Shown: in pieces, positions 1 through 9,632 of the stretch
Layout of the letters: each line of letters opens with the position of its first letter
How positions within the stretch are numbered: the first letter of the stretch is position 1
Source of the DNA: Bdellovibrio bacteriovorus str. Tiberius
GTDB taxonomy: Bacteria > Bdellovibrionota > Bdellovibrionia > Bdellovibrionales > Bdellovibrionaceae
Direction: 5' to 3'
Length of the DNA: 64,000 nt
NCBI RefSeq assembly: GCF_000317895.1
Contig: NC_019567.1
Span: 1,302,001 to 1,366,000, forward strand
Position numbers and translations under genes: made by a program
The notes under the pieces: generated by a model
Databases searched by the model: none
The model's input: the letters and a program-made list of their open reading frames with translations, nothing else
Told to the model about the DNA's origin: nothing

Positions 1-2
1 AC

Positions 3-497
3 TTCCGCAGTTCTCCACCGTCTCCGGGTTCCATCCCCAACAACACCGTGATCAACGTTGAGCACACGTGGCCACAAAGCCACTTCACTCGTCGTTTCCC
101 GGATGATGTTCAAAAATCCGATTTGCACCACTTGTTCCCAACTGATTCTCAATTGAATGCCATCCGTGGCAACCATCCGTTTGGTGAAGTCAGCAAAGAC
201 GTGATGGAACTGAAATGCCCGGATTCACGTTTCGGTATTGGCAGTTTCGGTTCGGACGAGGTGTTTGAGCCACCTCAAAACCACAAAGGAAATGTGGCTC
301 GTGCATTGTTCTATTTCTCTATGCGCTATGATCTTCCAATTGATCCACAAGAAGAAAACGTTCTTCGCAAGTGGAACCGCGAAGACCCGGTTGATCAAGA
401 CGAAATGAAACGTAATGTTGAGATCTTCAAGGCTCAGGGCAATAGAAATCCGTTCATTGATCACCCAGAACTAGCCGACCGCCTCTCCGACTTCTAA
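3..497 (+). CDS. Endonuclease I family nuclease, 5' end outside window
   Basis: The reading frame is open from the first complete codon at base 3, so the start lies upstream of the window; about 164 residues are visible. The motif EHTWPQSHF, followed by DLHHLFPTDSQLNAIRGN and HPFGEV, is the hallmark of the endonuclease I (EndA/NucM) family, whose His-metal active site cuts DNA and RNA without sequence specificity. Family members are normally exported to the periplasm or medium. Whether this one has a signal peptide cannot be seen because the N-terminus is missing. In a predatory bacterium such an enzyme would fit degradation of prey nucleic acid (inference). The stop codon is followed at once by an intergenic repeat element that can form a hairpin. 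Confidence 0.93.
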   Translation, partial: FRSSPPSPGSIPNNTVINVEHTWPQSHFTRRFPDDVQKSDLHHLFPTDSQLNAIRGNHPFGEVSKDVMELKCPDSRFGIGSFGSDEVFEPPQNHKGNVARALFYFSMRYDLPIDPQEENVLRKWNREDPVDQDEMKRNVEIFKAQGNRNPFIDHPELADRLSDF

Positions 498-500
498 GTC

Positions 501-623
501 GGTGGGTGAAAAAGGCCCATCTGACTGCGTTGTCGGGCCTTCTCCTTCTCTTCGACGTGCTTGGAGCACGCCTCCGTTTCGGAGAAAACCCTCCGCCTTG
601 CATCTGAACCTTTTTGACCCACC
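501..623 (+). repeat. Dispersed intergenic repeat, family A, copy 1
   Basis: This roughly 123-bp element lies four bases after the endonuclease stop codon. Its ends form an inverted repeat: GGTGGGTGAAAAAGG on the left against CCTTTTTGACCCACC on the right, 14 of 15 positions complementary. A second copy with the same order of blocks occurs at 24710-24830. Shared blocks include GGCCCATCTGACTGCG, TTCGACGTGC, GAGCACGCCT and TCCGCCTTGCATCTGAACC. Size, terminal inverted repeat and position right after a stop codon resemble REP/MITE-type elements. Confidence 0.8.
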
Positions 624-922
624 TTGAACTGGTGGGTTTTGTTTTTTTGGGGAGGGCGGCGTCGCTGCGCTGGCCTTGGGGAACTTTCTTGGATTGAAGT
701 TGCGGTTATAAACATAAAATAGTTTTTGGAGTTTTGGGTTTTGCTTAAGTACTTGGCATAAAATGGGGAAAATTGTAGGCCCCGGGCATAATTCTTAAAA
801 AATCTGTAATAAGTCTCTTGCAATCGTGTTTTTGTTATGCTGCAATCATTTTTACGGGAGGGGTGATACCAAGGAAGGTACTCGGGGAGCATGATGTTCT
901 CACCTCTATTTTAATTAGATTA
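624..922. other. Intergenic stretch without recognisable gene
   Basis: Between repeat copy A1 and the terminator at 925-955 there is a stretch with GC-rich patches at its left end and AT-rich sequence to the right. Small open frames exist on both strands but have no ribosome binding site, no family resemblance and low-complexity composition. I see no gene, RNA or clear promoter here. Confidence 0.5.
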
Positions 923-924
923 AG

Positions 925-955
925 AAAGGCCACTGGAAACAGTGGCCTTTTTCTT
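925..955. terminator. Bidirectional intrinsic terminator
   Basis: AAAGGCCACTG, GAAA loop, CAGTGGCCTTT followed by TTCTTTTTT forms an 11-bp stem with a T-rich tail. It ends 17 bases before the stop codon of the large minus-strand lipoprotein gene and has an A-rich flank on the other side, so it can also serve minus-strand transcription. Confidence 0.8.
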
Positions 956-971
956 TTTTCCGCTAAGACTT

Positions 972-3900
972 TTAGAATCGAGCTGCGCGAACCTGGTGCA
1001 GTATGTTCAGGCTGCTGCCGGCACCCCATGGGGTTCGGCAGTATAACTTGTTGGTCGTCGTCAAAGCACAGAACATGGAATTGCTGGTTCCGGAATAGTT
1101 GGTGGCGTTGAGTTTGGCGAAGCTGACTCCTGCGGATATCACTGTCGGTGGATTCATGTAATCGCTGATCTGCCAGAAGTGCACGGCACCACCGGTGGTC
1201 AGGGCAATCATTTCCCCGTTACCCATGACGACTTGCTGATAGCTGGCGCCGCCGTTTATTGCCACGGGCACGTTGCTGTAACCGTTACCCCAGCATTCCA
1301 GATGGGTGCCGGTGATACCACAGGCCGCAGAGTTCCCCAGCGCCAGTTGAGTATACACCCGGCCACCGTTGATCAGTGTGCCGGTGGAATCCGCCGTGCT
1401 GTTGTGACCCAGCTTTCCTAGTGAACCGCTGCCCCAGCAGCGCACTTGGCCGTTTTCCAGGATACCGCAGAAGCGGGCCGTACTTAACTGAATGTCGGTA
1501 TATCGATTGCCCGGGTCCACACTGATCGGGGTTGTGCTGTTACCGGTGCGCATAATCGATCCGGCCCCCCAGCAATACACCTCGTTATCCAAACTGAGTG
1601 CGCAACCTGCGGTTCCCACGCTTCGGATGATCGGCTTGAACTTCACACTGGTGGGCACCAGGGTCGGAGTCGTGGTCGTGCCCGTAGGGCAGCCAGAAGC
1701 CGACGTTGAACCCCATCTGTACAGATTCCCGGCGGTGTTAATGGCGTTGATACAATAGTTGTCGGCCGTCGCCATCGCCTGGATGGCAAGACCGCCAGTA
1801 TGCACCAGATCCACTTTGGTGCTGGTGCTGTTGTCTCCCAGAAGCGAGTTGGTGTTAACCCCAGTGCAGTAAGAGGAATCTGACAATCCCAGGCAGATGA
1901 CGCCCTTGTCGGACATGACCTTGCCGCTGCTGAAGTCCACGGACGGGTGCGCTCTTTTCAGAGGATGAATGGTATTGGAGCAATATGCGCCACCGTCGTT
2001 GCGAATGGCACAGACGGTGCCATAGGCCGTTGCCATGTCCTGATAAGAAGAATAGACATCCACGGCCTCCAGCATCGGAGTCGCCGTTTTCGGAACGTCC
2101 CCGTAGTTGGTACCATCGCCAAAGCAATAAGGCATGTCATCATCGGCAATACCGCAGACGGAACCGTCATTGGCCTGAATGGTTTTCCAGGCGATATTAG
2201 TGTTCAGCAACGTCGGTGTTGAGTAGGTGATGGCATCCTGAATACTTGTGTATCCGCCGCGGACCTGGGCACCCCAGCATTTCAGAGCATTGGTTTCAGT
2301 GATGGCACAGACATGGGTGTTGGAGCCGCTGATCTGCAGATATTTCGTCGCACCATCGATAACGGTAGGTGTTGGATTATTTACGATGGTGCCATTCCCC
2401 AGTTGGTAAAAGTCATTTCGGCCCCAACACTTGATCTGCTGGTCGTCACGGGTGATGCCACAGACATAAGTGTAAGAGGTGACGTCGCGATATTTCACAC
2501 CGGAATCCACTTGAGTCAGGACGTTGTAAGTGGCGGTGGCGTTGTTGGCGATTTGTTTGAACGAGTTGTTTCCATAACAGAATAAATCATCTGCCAGAGA
2601 AATCGCGCAGATGGTTGAAGACTGTGCTGCCACGACTTTTTTGAACTTGGTTACGCCATCATCAATATAATATGCCGTGATCGGTGAACCGGAAACATCC
2701 CAGCAGCGAACACGGTCGTCAGAGGTGATGCCGCAGGCGGTGTAGTATTTCAAATCAATCGACTTGTAAGTCACGCCTGTGTCAACTCCGGTGCCGCTGA
2801 GTCCACCAACACCACCACAGTAAACATGGTTGGTATCGGTCAGGGCGCAGAAATTCGTGCGTGTTCCAGTGACCTGTTTAAAGTTTAGAGCCGGCTGGCT
2901 GATGATAACCCCGGCGGTGGTGGCATTCGCCACCCCCCAGACCCGCAGTTTCCCGTCATCGGCCACAGCCATGAAGGAAGGTTGGGTGTAGTCGGAACCG
3001 TGGGCGATGCTCAGGATTTTTTTGTAACTGCTGGTAGTGTTTTTGATAATGAATCTTTGGCGTGCATTTGCACCGGCGATGTAGTCAGGCTGATTGGTAT
3101 GAGTGATATAGACATCCAAATCCTTGTCATTGGTGTCGAGCGCATTTGATAAAGTATCAAAAGTGATTTGCGCTGACAATTGGCCTGCCGGCACCTCGAC
3201 GTATCCCAAAGCAAGATTGTGATCTATCATATAGATCGCATCGCCGCTCAGATTGTAATACACCCGGACAGGGACTGCAGACACTGTATCCAGGGTCACG
3301 CCGACGGTGACGCCTGCTTGACCTTCCGTGAACTTTTTGCTGGCAGCGCTGAGGCTGGCATATTTCAGTGACGCCTTTTTCCAAGTGCGGGTCGTGGCCG
3401 CGGAATAGTCCTGCCACAGGCCATTAAGTCCATTCAGACCCACCACACAAAGCACCATGTCGTCGCCATCCACATTGGAATTTTGATTTATGAAAATACC
3501 CGTGGTCGAACTGATCTGGGCACTGTAGCCCGATGCGTTTGAGCACACGGCATCTTTGCCGAACTTGTATTTAAAGGCCGTGACACCAATGCCACTGACT
3601 GTCAGGGCATGATTGGCTTCGGGGGATTTTCCGGTAGGAGCTCCAAAGACAGTCGCCAGTGGGGGCTGCGTGGAAAGCGTGGTGGTAAAGGCGAAAGAGT
3701 CCTGCACGACAGAGTTGAACAGCAGATTTCCTGCGATGTTGACCGTGTCGTCATTGTTTCCCGTGACAGTTTGTACCGATTGCCATTGCCCATTGGTGCA
3801 GGTCACGCTGGTCGCATTGGGAGCCGTGATATTGATGATAGAGCCATTCGGAGAGCAGGTTCCGGTCATGGTGAAAGTCGGGCCAACATAGCCGTTGGCA

Positions 3901-5759
3901 ACCGGGAAGGACGGGGTGACAAAACGTTGAATGGTATAAGTGTCAGATATGGAATCTTCCACGCTGCCTGCAATTAATAGTTCTGCAGTGGCATTGATAA
4001 CGGTGTTGTTGGCAACGTTGCCTATGGAGAATGTCTTGCTCCATTGGTTATTACTTGAACAAGTGGTTTCGCCGGTGAAAGTGCCGGAAATTCGGATGAC
4101 GGCGTTAACCTCGGTACAAATTCCGGAAAGCACAAGGGTGGCGCCCATGTCTGCGGTGGTGATAAACAGGCCCACGCCGGGTGCCGCATATTGAATGGAG
4201 GCGGCAACACATTCGGACTCGTTGCCGAAGCTGTCACGGAAACGAGCGCGCAGGTTGATTGTGGGGTTGCTTGTTGTTGATGTGAACTGGACGGAAGGCG
4301 CCATGGATTTCCAGGTGCCGCCCGCAGTGCACGAAGTATCTTCTGTCAGATAGTATTCCTTCATGTGCGGTGGAACGTCGAAAGCCACGCGCAAGTTTTT
4401 CGAACTGGTCATGGTCGTGTTGTCGTTAATCACCATTTCCTGACGGAATGAATCTTTCGGCATCCAGTAAAGGACGAAGCCCGGTCCTGTATTCTGCGCA
4501 TCAGAAGAAAAATTAAATGTGAAGGAACCAGGTTGAGTGCTGGTAAACGGCTGCAATCCTAAAGGGGCCACGTTGCCCGAAGCTGAATACAGAGTCTGAC
4601 CATTTTGGCGGACCGACAGAATATCTTTGTCAAGTTCCGTTTCCAGTGGACTTGCCGGGGTGATGTCCATGGCGATGGTGGCGTTCACTGTGAATGAACA
4701 GTTTTCGTTATCGGAGTATCCCGGGTTTTGCATGGGCTTACTGCTGGCAATGACACCAAAGATTGCGCTGGAAGATCCGGCCGTACAAATATTGTGGACT
4801 GTGGCTGTATCGATGACAGGAATGTGATCGGTGAAGCATTGACTGATCAGGCCCGAGGCCGTGCGGAACTTTGCAGACACCGGATAAGACGCTGGCGTAG
4901 CGGACGGCAGCGTCCAGTTGTGGGCTCCGGCTGTGCGGTTTTGCCAGTTGGTTGCGCCGCTGCAGTCAGCATTATTGAATAAAGTGTATTCATTGAAGAT
5001 CTGCGGAATATAGAAACGCAAAGTCACGTTCTGGTCGATGGCCAGCTTCAGCTGAATTGGGTTGATCCAGATTCCCATGGTGCCGGAATAGACTTCGATT
5101 TTTTTGACCGATGAAAGATTTCCCGCAGCGTCTTTTGCTTGTAGGAATAGATAGCTTTTTCCATCCGGGAAATTCATGTCGCTTTTAACAGTGGTGTAGG
5201 GTTCTGCCGCGAACGCGAAAATATCTGTCGCGGAGATAAATGACCGGAAGGTGCACTTGTCATCGAGGTTCTGACAGTCCCAGCTGACAAAGCCCTTGTC
5301 ATTCAGGATGATATCCGGCATCGCCATCAACTGGGGAGCGGTTGTGTCCTTGTTCAGAGTCTTCGTTTCCGTTTTGATCTTGCTGGTGACATCCCCCAAT
5401 GCCGACTGGTCCACCGTTAATGTGGCTTCACCGTCAGCCAGAGACTGGACATCCAGCTGGTATTGCCAGACCCCGCCGACCGGACAGGCCATGTGAGTGG
5501 CTTCAGCGGCATTAATTTTTACGGTCAGTTCGCCTTCAGATTCATCGCAGAATCCCTGAAGAGTCAGCGTGGTGGTGTTGATATCCACATATTCATTGGC
5601 AGGGGCCGTAATCAGTTTTTTGTCTTCGGGAGTCAGAGATCCCACCGCTTCGATCAAGGTGTCGAGTGTACAACCCGGTAGGAGCACGGCACTCGTAATA
5701 AGGAGTGCATAGGAAATCACTTTTTTGATTTTCAAAGTTAACGTGCCGATAAACATCAT
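972..5759 (-). CDS. Giant multidomain lipoprotein (Ig-like, CUB, Calx-beta, RCC1-type repeats)
   Basis: The 1595-residue product begins with a lipoprotein signal peptide; the lipobox LLPGC puts the lipidated Cys near residue 30. Ig-like modules with a Cys pair and a G-x-W motif lie at about 55-117, 530-610 and 620-690. Residues about 325-432 resemble a CUB domain, and 800-905 a Calx-beta domain. From about 910 to 1585 there are some fifteen RCC1-like units of the type CGITxDDxxxCWG, most with a Cys pair. The product is probably surface or periplasmic, acting in adhesion or prey contact; no catalytic motif is visible. The start is uncertain: two ATGs at 5759 and 5756 lack a ribosome site, and a downstream TTG would give a more typical leader, LKIKKVISYALL. 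The start region sits in a palindrome at 5744-5774. Confidence 0.85.
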   Translation of the reverse strand: MMFIGTLTLKIKKVISYALLITSAVLLPGCTLDTLIEAVGSLTPEDKKLITAPANEYVDINTTTLTLQGFCDESEGELTVKINAAEATHMACPVGGVWQYQLDVQSLADGEATLTVDQSALGDVTSKIKTETKTLNKDTTAPQLMAMPDIILNDKGFVSWDCQNLDDKCTFRSFISATDIFAFAAEPYTTVKSDMNFPDGKSYLFLQAKDAAGNLSSVKKIEVYSGTMGIWINPIQLKLAIDQNVTLRFYIPQIFNEYTLFNNADCSGATNWQNRTAGAHNWTLPSATPASYPVSAKFRTASGLISQCFTDHIPVIDTATVHNICTAGSSSAIFGVIASSKPMQNPGYSDNENCSFTVNATIAMDITPASPLETELDKDILSVRQNGQTLYSASGNVAPLGLQPFTSTQPGSFTFNFSSDAQNTGPGFVLYWMPKDSFRQEMVINDNTTMTSSKNLRVAFDVPPHMKEYYLTEDTSCTAGGTWKSMAPSVQFTSTTSNPTINLRARFRDSFGNESECVAASIQYAAPGVGLFITTADMGATLVLSGICTEVNAVIRISGTFTGETTCSSNNQWSKTFSIGNVANNTVINATAELLIAGSVEDSISDTYTIQRFVTPSFPVANGYVGPTFTMTGTCSPNGSIINITAPNATSVTCTNGQWQSVQTVTGNNDDTVNIAGNLLFNSVVQDSFAFTTTLSTQPPLATVFGAPTGKSPEANHALTVSGIGVTAFKYKFGKDAVCSNASGYSAQISSTTGIFINQNSNVDGDDMVLCVVGLNGLNGLWQDYSAATTRTWKKASLKYASLSAASKKFTEGQAGVTVGVTLDTVSAVPVRVYYNLSGDAIYMIDHNLALGYVEVPAGQLSAQITFDTLSNALDTNDKDLDVYITHTNQPDYIAGANARQRFIIKNTTSSYKKILSIAHGSDYTQPSFMAVADDGKLRVWGVANATTAGVIISQPALNFKQVTGTRTNFCALTDTNHVYCGGVGGLSGTGVDTGVTYKSIDLKYYTACGITSDDRVRCWDVSGSPITAYYIDDGVTKFKKVVAAQSSTICAISLADDLFCYGNNSFKQIANNATATYNVLTQVDSGVKYRDVTSYTYVCGITRDDQQIKCWGRNDFYQLGNGTIVNNPTPTVIDGATKYLQISGSNTHVCAITETNALKCWGAQVRGGYTSIQDAITYSTPTLLNTNIAWKTIQANDGSVCGIADDDMPYCFGDGTNYGDVPKTATPMLEAVDVYSSYQDMATAYGTVCAIRNDGGAYCSNTIHPLKRAHPSVDFSSGKVMSDKGVICLGLSDSSYCTGVNTNSLLGDNSTSTKVDLVHTGGLAIQAMATADNYCINAINTAGNLYRWGSTSASGCPTGTTTTPTLVPTSVKFKPIIRSVGTAGCALSLDNEVYCWGAGSIMRTGNSTTPISVDPGNRYTDIQLSTARFCGILENGQVRCWGSGSLGKLGHNSTADSTGTLINGGRVYTQLALGNSAACGITGTHLECWGNGYSNVPVAINGGASYQQVVMGNGEMIALTTGGAVHFWQISDYMNPPTVISAGVSFAKLNATNYSGTSNSMFCALTTTNKLYCRTPWGAGSSLNILHQVRAARF

Positions 5760-5774
5760 GACTATTTATCGGCA
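5744..5774. promoter_or_regulatory. 10-bp perfect inverted repeat spanning the lipoprotein start codon
   Basis: TGCCGATAAA and TTTATCGGCA are perfect inverted arms separated by 11 bases, and the ATGs of the minus-strand lipoprotein gene lie between or at the edge of the arms. It may be an operator, or an mRNA hairpin holding the start codon in its loop. The arm contains GCCGATAA, which equals the consensus -10 box of sigma-28 promoters, but no matching -35 box is evident at the usual distance. Confidence 0.6.
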
Positions 5775-5857
5775 TTTACTGGCTTTTTTGTGAGCCGAAC
5801 AATAAAGAACTGTTCGGTGAAATCAGGGGAAAGTTCGTTTTTGATATGGGAACAGAC

Positions 5858-5878
5858 GGCGTCTTAATCTGAGACGCC
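5858..5878. other. Small hairpin downstream of secreted-protein gene
   Basis: GGCGTCT and AGACGCC form a perfect 7-bp stem with a 7-base loop, 15 bases beyond the stop codon of the minus-strand gene at 5893-6348. There is no T-run, so it is not a standard intrinsic terminator; it may act as a 3' end stabiliser. Confidence 0.4.
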
Positions 5879-5892
5879 AAGAATGAAATAAA

Positions 5893-6348
5893 TCAATTTT
5901 CAAACTGTTTGAAGAAATCCGGATCGTAAGACTGCAGTAACGGAGTGTCAGCATGAGGCATTTTACCGTTATTCATCCACTTCAAAATATCCTGAATCAA
6001 CATTACATCCATGACATACGCTTTCGTGTTCAGCAGGGTGCCGGTGACACCTTTGCGACCCAGTGGTGGGAAAAATACCGGGTAACATTTCAGATCGTTC
6101 GACACGGCTTCGGTAAACTGGGCGACGGTGATATCCGGAACAGATGCTGTTGCTGCGATCAGCAGAATCTGTTCATTGTTCAGAGCCTCGCAGTAAAGGC
6201 GCTTGCCAGTGGCAGCGCGCTTTTCATTGGTGACGTTCAACGTTCTTTGGGATTGCTCCAGAAAATCAAAAATAAAGCGGTCCGAGGTCACAGCCTGAGC
6301 CTGGGCCGTCAGCATGGTGGCAATAGCGAAAAGCAGAAGTTGCTTCAT
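5893..6348 (-). CDS. Small secreted protein of unknown function
   Basis: The 151-residue product starts MKQLLLFAIATMLTAQAQA, a clear Sec signal peptide with an Ala-x-Ala cleavage site. I chose the ATG at 6348 because the AAGG ribosome site lies six bases upstream; the ATG two codons earlier overlaps that site. The mature part has two Cys residues (near YCEAL and KCYPV) that could pair, and no recognisable enzyme motif. It stands between the giant lipoprotein and putA, all on the minus strand, with long enough gaps to suggest separate transcription. Function unknown. Confidence 0.75.
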   Translation of the reverse strand: MKQLLLFAIATMLTAQAQAVTSDRFIFDFLEQSQRTLNVTNEKRAATGKRLYCEALNNEQILLIAATASVPDITVAQFTEAVSNDLKCYPVFFPPLGRKGVTGTLLNTKAYVMDVMLIQDILKWMNNGKMPHADTPLLQSYDPDFFKQFEN

Positions 6349-6520
6349 ATACATCCTTGGTGATGGAAAGATTAAAAATCAATACCGCAAACAATGCAGG
6401 GGCCGGGCCAGCTCTATTGAATTTAGACAGGGATTGAAGCCGGGGGGCGTGAAGTCTTTGCCATGGGTTGTTTAAAGTATGGACGTTCCCTGACAAAGCA
6501 AAAGGGGAAGTTTAAAAAGC

Positions 6521-6551
6521 AAAAAGCCCTTGGGTTGAGCAAGGGCTTTTT
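6521..6551 (-). terminator. Intrinsic terminator after putA
   Basis: AAAAAGCCCTT and AAGGGCTTTTT form an 11-bp stem with a short loop, 27 bases downstream of the putA stop codon. The flanking A and T runs make it usable in both directions. Confidence 0.85.
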
Positions 6552-6577
6552 GGTGGTTTTCTTAATTTGGAGGAAGA

Positions 6578-9526
6578 CTATTCTTCCGCTGGAGCAAAGC
6601 CGCGACGAAGAGTGTTCTCGGTCACGCATGCCGGTTCCATGTACTGTTTCAAGTAATCAGGTCCACCGGTTTTGGAACCGATACCGGACATTTTGAAACC
6701 GCCGAATGGATGACGGTCGACCATCGCGCCCGTGATGCCACGGTTCACGTAAAGGTTTCCGACTTCCAGTTCCTCTTTCACACGGTTGATGTTGGCCGGG
6801 CTTCTGGAGAACACACCACCAGTCAGAGCGTACTCTGTGCTGTTGGCGATATCCAAAGCCTGATCCAGATTTTTCGCACGGATCACAGCCACAACCGGAC
6901 CGAAGATTTCGGCTTGAGCCAACTTTGCATCGCCCGGAACCTCACCAAAGATAGTAGGTGGCGCAAAGAACCCGCCGCCCGGCACAGAGCCTTTGAACAG
7001 CAGTTTGTGGTTCTTTTCAGCCTCCGCAATCGTTCCAAGGATGCGGTCGTAAGCTTCTTTGTCGACAACAGGCCCCATGTAAGCTTTTGGATTGTCAGCA
7101 GGGTGGATTTCGATGGATTTTGCTGTTTCAACCAGACGGTCCACGAAACGGTCGTAAACTTCATCAAGCACGATCACGCGGCTGGCAGCAGAACATTTCT
7201 GACCGCTGAAACCAAACGCAGAATAGATAACACCGTCAACTGCTTCATCCAGATCCGCATCGTTATCGATGATCACGGCGTTCTTGCCGCCCATTTCGAT
7301 GATACAACGTTTGACGTGCTGCTGGCCTGGTTGAACCACCGCTGCGCGGTTCATGATGTGCAGACCCACGGCTTTAGAGCCTGTGAATGCGATCGTCGTC
7401 GTGTACTTGTGGTTCACGATGTATTCACCAACTTCTTCACCATAACCCGGCAGGAAGTTGATTACACCTTGTGGGAATCCAGCTTCCTGGATCATTTTCA
7501 TCAAGCCCCAGGCAACCACTGTGGATTGTTCTGCAGGTTTCATCACCACGGTGTTCCCCGCAACAGCAGCTGCTGTCACCATACCGGCCAAAATCGCCAG
7601 AGGGAAGTTCCAAGGAGCAATCACCGCAGTCACACCGCGGGATTTGTAGATGTAGTGAGACAACTCACCCGGCAAGCCACCCACGCGCAGTGGTTTTTGT
7701 AGCTCACGCATGTGACGGGCATAGTAACGGCAGAAGTCGATGGCTTCACCGATGTCGCCATCAGCTTCAGCCCATGGTTTTCCAACTTCAAGGACTTGCG
7801 TCGCAATCAGCTTGAAACGGTCACGGGTCATGATGTCAGCAAGCTTATCCACCAGGGCAGCACGCTGTTCACACGGAACGTTCTTCCAGGTTTTGTAAGC
7901 GGTTTGTGCCGCCTGCATGGCCTGTTCAGCCTGCTCGGTCGTTGCCATCTGGATCTTACCCACGATCTGATCGGACTGGGACGGATTCACACGGTCAAAG
8001 ATTTTGCCGGATTGCAGATCCTTGTTGTTGATCACAACGTTCACGTTCACCGGCAAAGAGGCTTTCGCTTCCGCCAGAGCTTTTTGCATTTTTTCACGAT
8101 CGGCTTTCACTGCGAAATCCAACAGTGGTTCGTTATAGAACTTGCCTGGTTTTTTTGGAATGATCGGGGACGTTGGAGTCAAACCTTGCGCCGGATCTTT
8201 CAAAAGTTCCGCCATGGATTTGTTGTCCGCGAACTTGCCACGCAGCCAGGATTCATTGGATGTGTTTTCAAGAAGACGGCGAACCAGGTAAGCCATGCCC
8301 GGGATCAGTTCGCCGACCGGAGCGTATTCACGCATGCGATAGCCCATGTCCACGATGGTTTTCTTGATGGGTTCTGCCATTCCGTAAAGCATTTGGAATT
8401 CCAAAGCCTCTTTCGGGATGTTCAGTTTTTCTGCGTAAAGCATGCACGCTGCCAAAGTTCTGACGTTGTGGGATGCAAAAGCAGGGCGGATGAATTTGAT
8501 GTTTTCCAGAAGGTACTTCGCGCACAACTCGTAGTTGGCGTCGGATTCTGCCTTGTTGGTGTAAACTGGTACCGGCCATCCACGCTGTTCAGCTTCGATG
8601 GTTTCGTAATCCCAGTAAGCACCCTTAACAAGTCGAACCCAGAACGGAGTGCCGCGTTTTTGCGCGAACTCTGTCAGGGCTTTGACGTCTTCGAAGGAAT
8701 CGCGCAGGTAAGCCTGAATCACGATACCGAAGAACTTGTAATTTTTGAATTCAGGTTCATTGATCAGCTCTGTGAACACTTCCAGTGTCAGGTGTTTGAC
8801 CGAGTACTGTTCCATATCCAGATTTACGAACACGCCTTTTTCCATACCCAGACGGAACACGGAACGCAGGCGTTCTTTCAGGATTTTTTTGGATTCATCC
8901 CAAGCCGCATCTTTGATCTGGGAATAAAGTGCCGTCATCTTCACGGACACATTCACTTTAGGCAAAGCGCCTTCGTGATCGCGATCGATCTGCGGAACTT
9001 CGTCCCACTTTTCAGCGTCTTTCGCCAGCCAGGTCACCAGCTCCATATACTTGCTGCTGTAATCCTGCGCTTCTTTTTCAGAAAGTGTCGCTTCACCCAG
9101 GATGTCCACGGTGAAGGTCATTTTGTTTTTGCGGGCTTTTTTCAGTACCGGCAACGCTTCATCCGGGCTTTCGCCAGTGATGAACATTTTTGCCATACCC
9201 ATAACGTTCTTTTTGATCGCACCCGCCATCAGGCCCGGAGCCAAAGAACCCAAACCAAGTCCCACGTTGAATACCGGAGGCAGCGTGCCGCCGTCTTCAG
9301 AGAAGTATTCTTTCAGGTGGCGCGCAACTTCATCCCCTGAGTTGATGGATGGAAGCACGTCCACGAAACGGAACATGTTGGTTTTGAATTTTTCGTTTTT
9401 CATGCTCCATTCCATGATGGAGCCATACCAGAAGTCTTTGGAGAAAATAGAAGCCTTGGACTGGCTTTCCATGCGTTTCAGAATCTCTTCACCACGGGAG
9501 ACAATTTGCGACTGAATGTCGTTCAT
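6578..9526 (-). CDS. putA: Bifunctional proline dehydrogenase / pyrroline-5-carboxylate dehydrogenase
   Basis: PutA oxidises proline to glutamate in two steps, passing electrons from FAD to the quinone pool and then reducing NAD. This 982-residue copy is of the short type without an N-terminal ribbon-helix-helix repressor domain. The proline dehydrogenase barrel covers about 130-440, with the substrate-binding segment YLVRRLLENTSNES near 413-426. The aldehyde dehydrogenase part covers about 490-980, with APWNFP at 637-642, the general base Glu near 744 in EMGGKNA and the catalytic Cys near 778 in SGQKCSA. The start ATG follows AGAGGTAAAAGC, a good ribosome site. It stands alone on the minus strand with its own terminator. 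It would let a predator burn proline taken from digested prey protein (inference). Confidence 0.97.
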   Translation of the reverse strand: MNDIQSQIVSRGEEILKRMESQSKASIFSKDFWYGSIMEWSMKNEKFKTNMFRFVDVLPSINSGDEVARHLKEYFSEDGGTLPPVFNVGLGLGSLAPGLMAGAIKKNVMGMAKMFITGESPDEALPVLKKARKNKMTFTVDILGEATLSEKEAQDYSSKYMELVTWLAKDAEKWDEVPQIDRDHEGALPKVNVSVKMTALYSQIKDAAWDESKKILKERLRSVFRLGMEKGVFVNLDMEQYSVKHLTLEVFTELINEPEFKNYKFFGIVIQAYLRDSFEDVKALTEFAQKRGTPFWVRLVKGAYWDYETIEAEQRGWPVPVYTNKAESDANYELCAKYLLENIKFIRPAFASHNVRTLAACMLYAEKLNIPKEALEFQMLYGMAEPIKKTIVDMGYRMREYAPVGELIPGMAYLVRRLLENTSNESWLRGKFADNKSMAELLKDPAQGLTPTSPIIPKKPGKFYNEPLLDFAVKADREKMQKALAEAKASLPVNVNVVINNKDLQSGKIFDRVNPSQSDQIVGKIQMATTEQAEQAMQAAQTAYKTWKNVPCEQRAALVDKLADIMTRDRFKLIATQVLEVGKPWAEADGDIGEAIDFCRYYARHMRELQKPLRVGGLPGELSHYIYKSRGVTAVIAPWNFPLAILAGMVTAAAVAGNTVVMKPAEQSTVVAWGLMKMIQEAGFPQGVINFLPGYGEEVGEYIVNHKYTTTIAFTGSKAVGLHIMNRAAVVQPGQQHVKRCIIEMGGKNAVIIDNDADLDEAVDGVIYSAFGFSGQKCSAASRVIVLDEVYDRFVDRLVETAKSIEIHPADNPKAYMGPVVDKEAYDRILGTIAEAEKNHKLLFKGSVPGGGFFAPPTIFGEVPGDAKLAQAEIFGPVVAVIRAKNLDQALDIANSTEYALTGGVFSRSPANINRVKEELEVGNLYVNRGITGAMVDRHPFGGFKMSGIGSKTGGPDYLKQYMEPACVTENTLRRGFAPAEE

Positions 9527-9632
9527 ATGCTTTTACCTCTACAGAAGGGCCGCATATTCTCACGGGGATATAAAAATTCAAGCGATTAGTGTTCCGGGAA
9601 TAGGGGTGGAAACAGGGGATTGACGCAAATGG

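Noticed and set aside
818-1111. Plus-strand frame ending inside the giant lipoprotein gene
   Set aside because: Overlaps the terminator at 925-955 and the real gene on the other strand; no ribosome site.
7712-9340. 542-codon plus-strand open frame
   Set aside because: It lies wholly antisense to putA, has no ribosome site or domain, and its Phe/His-rich composition is the usual reverse image of a coding strand.
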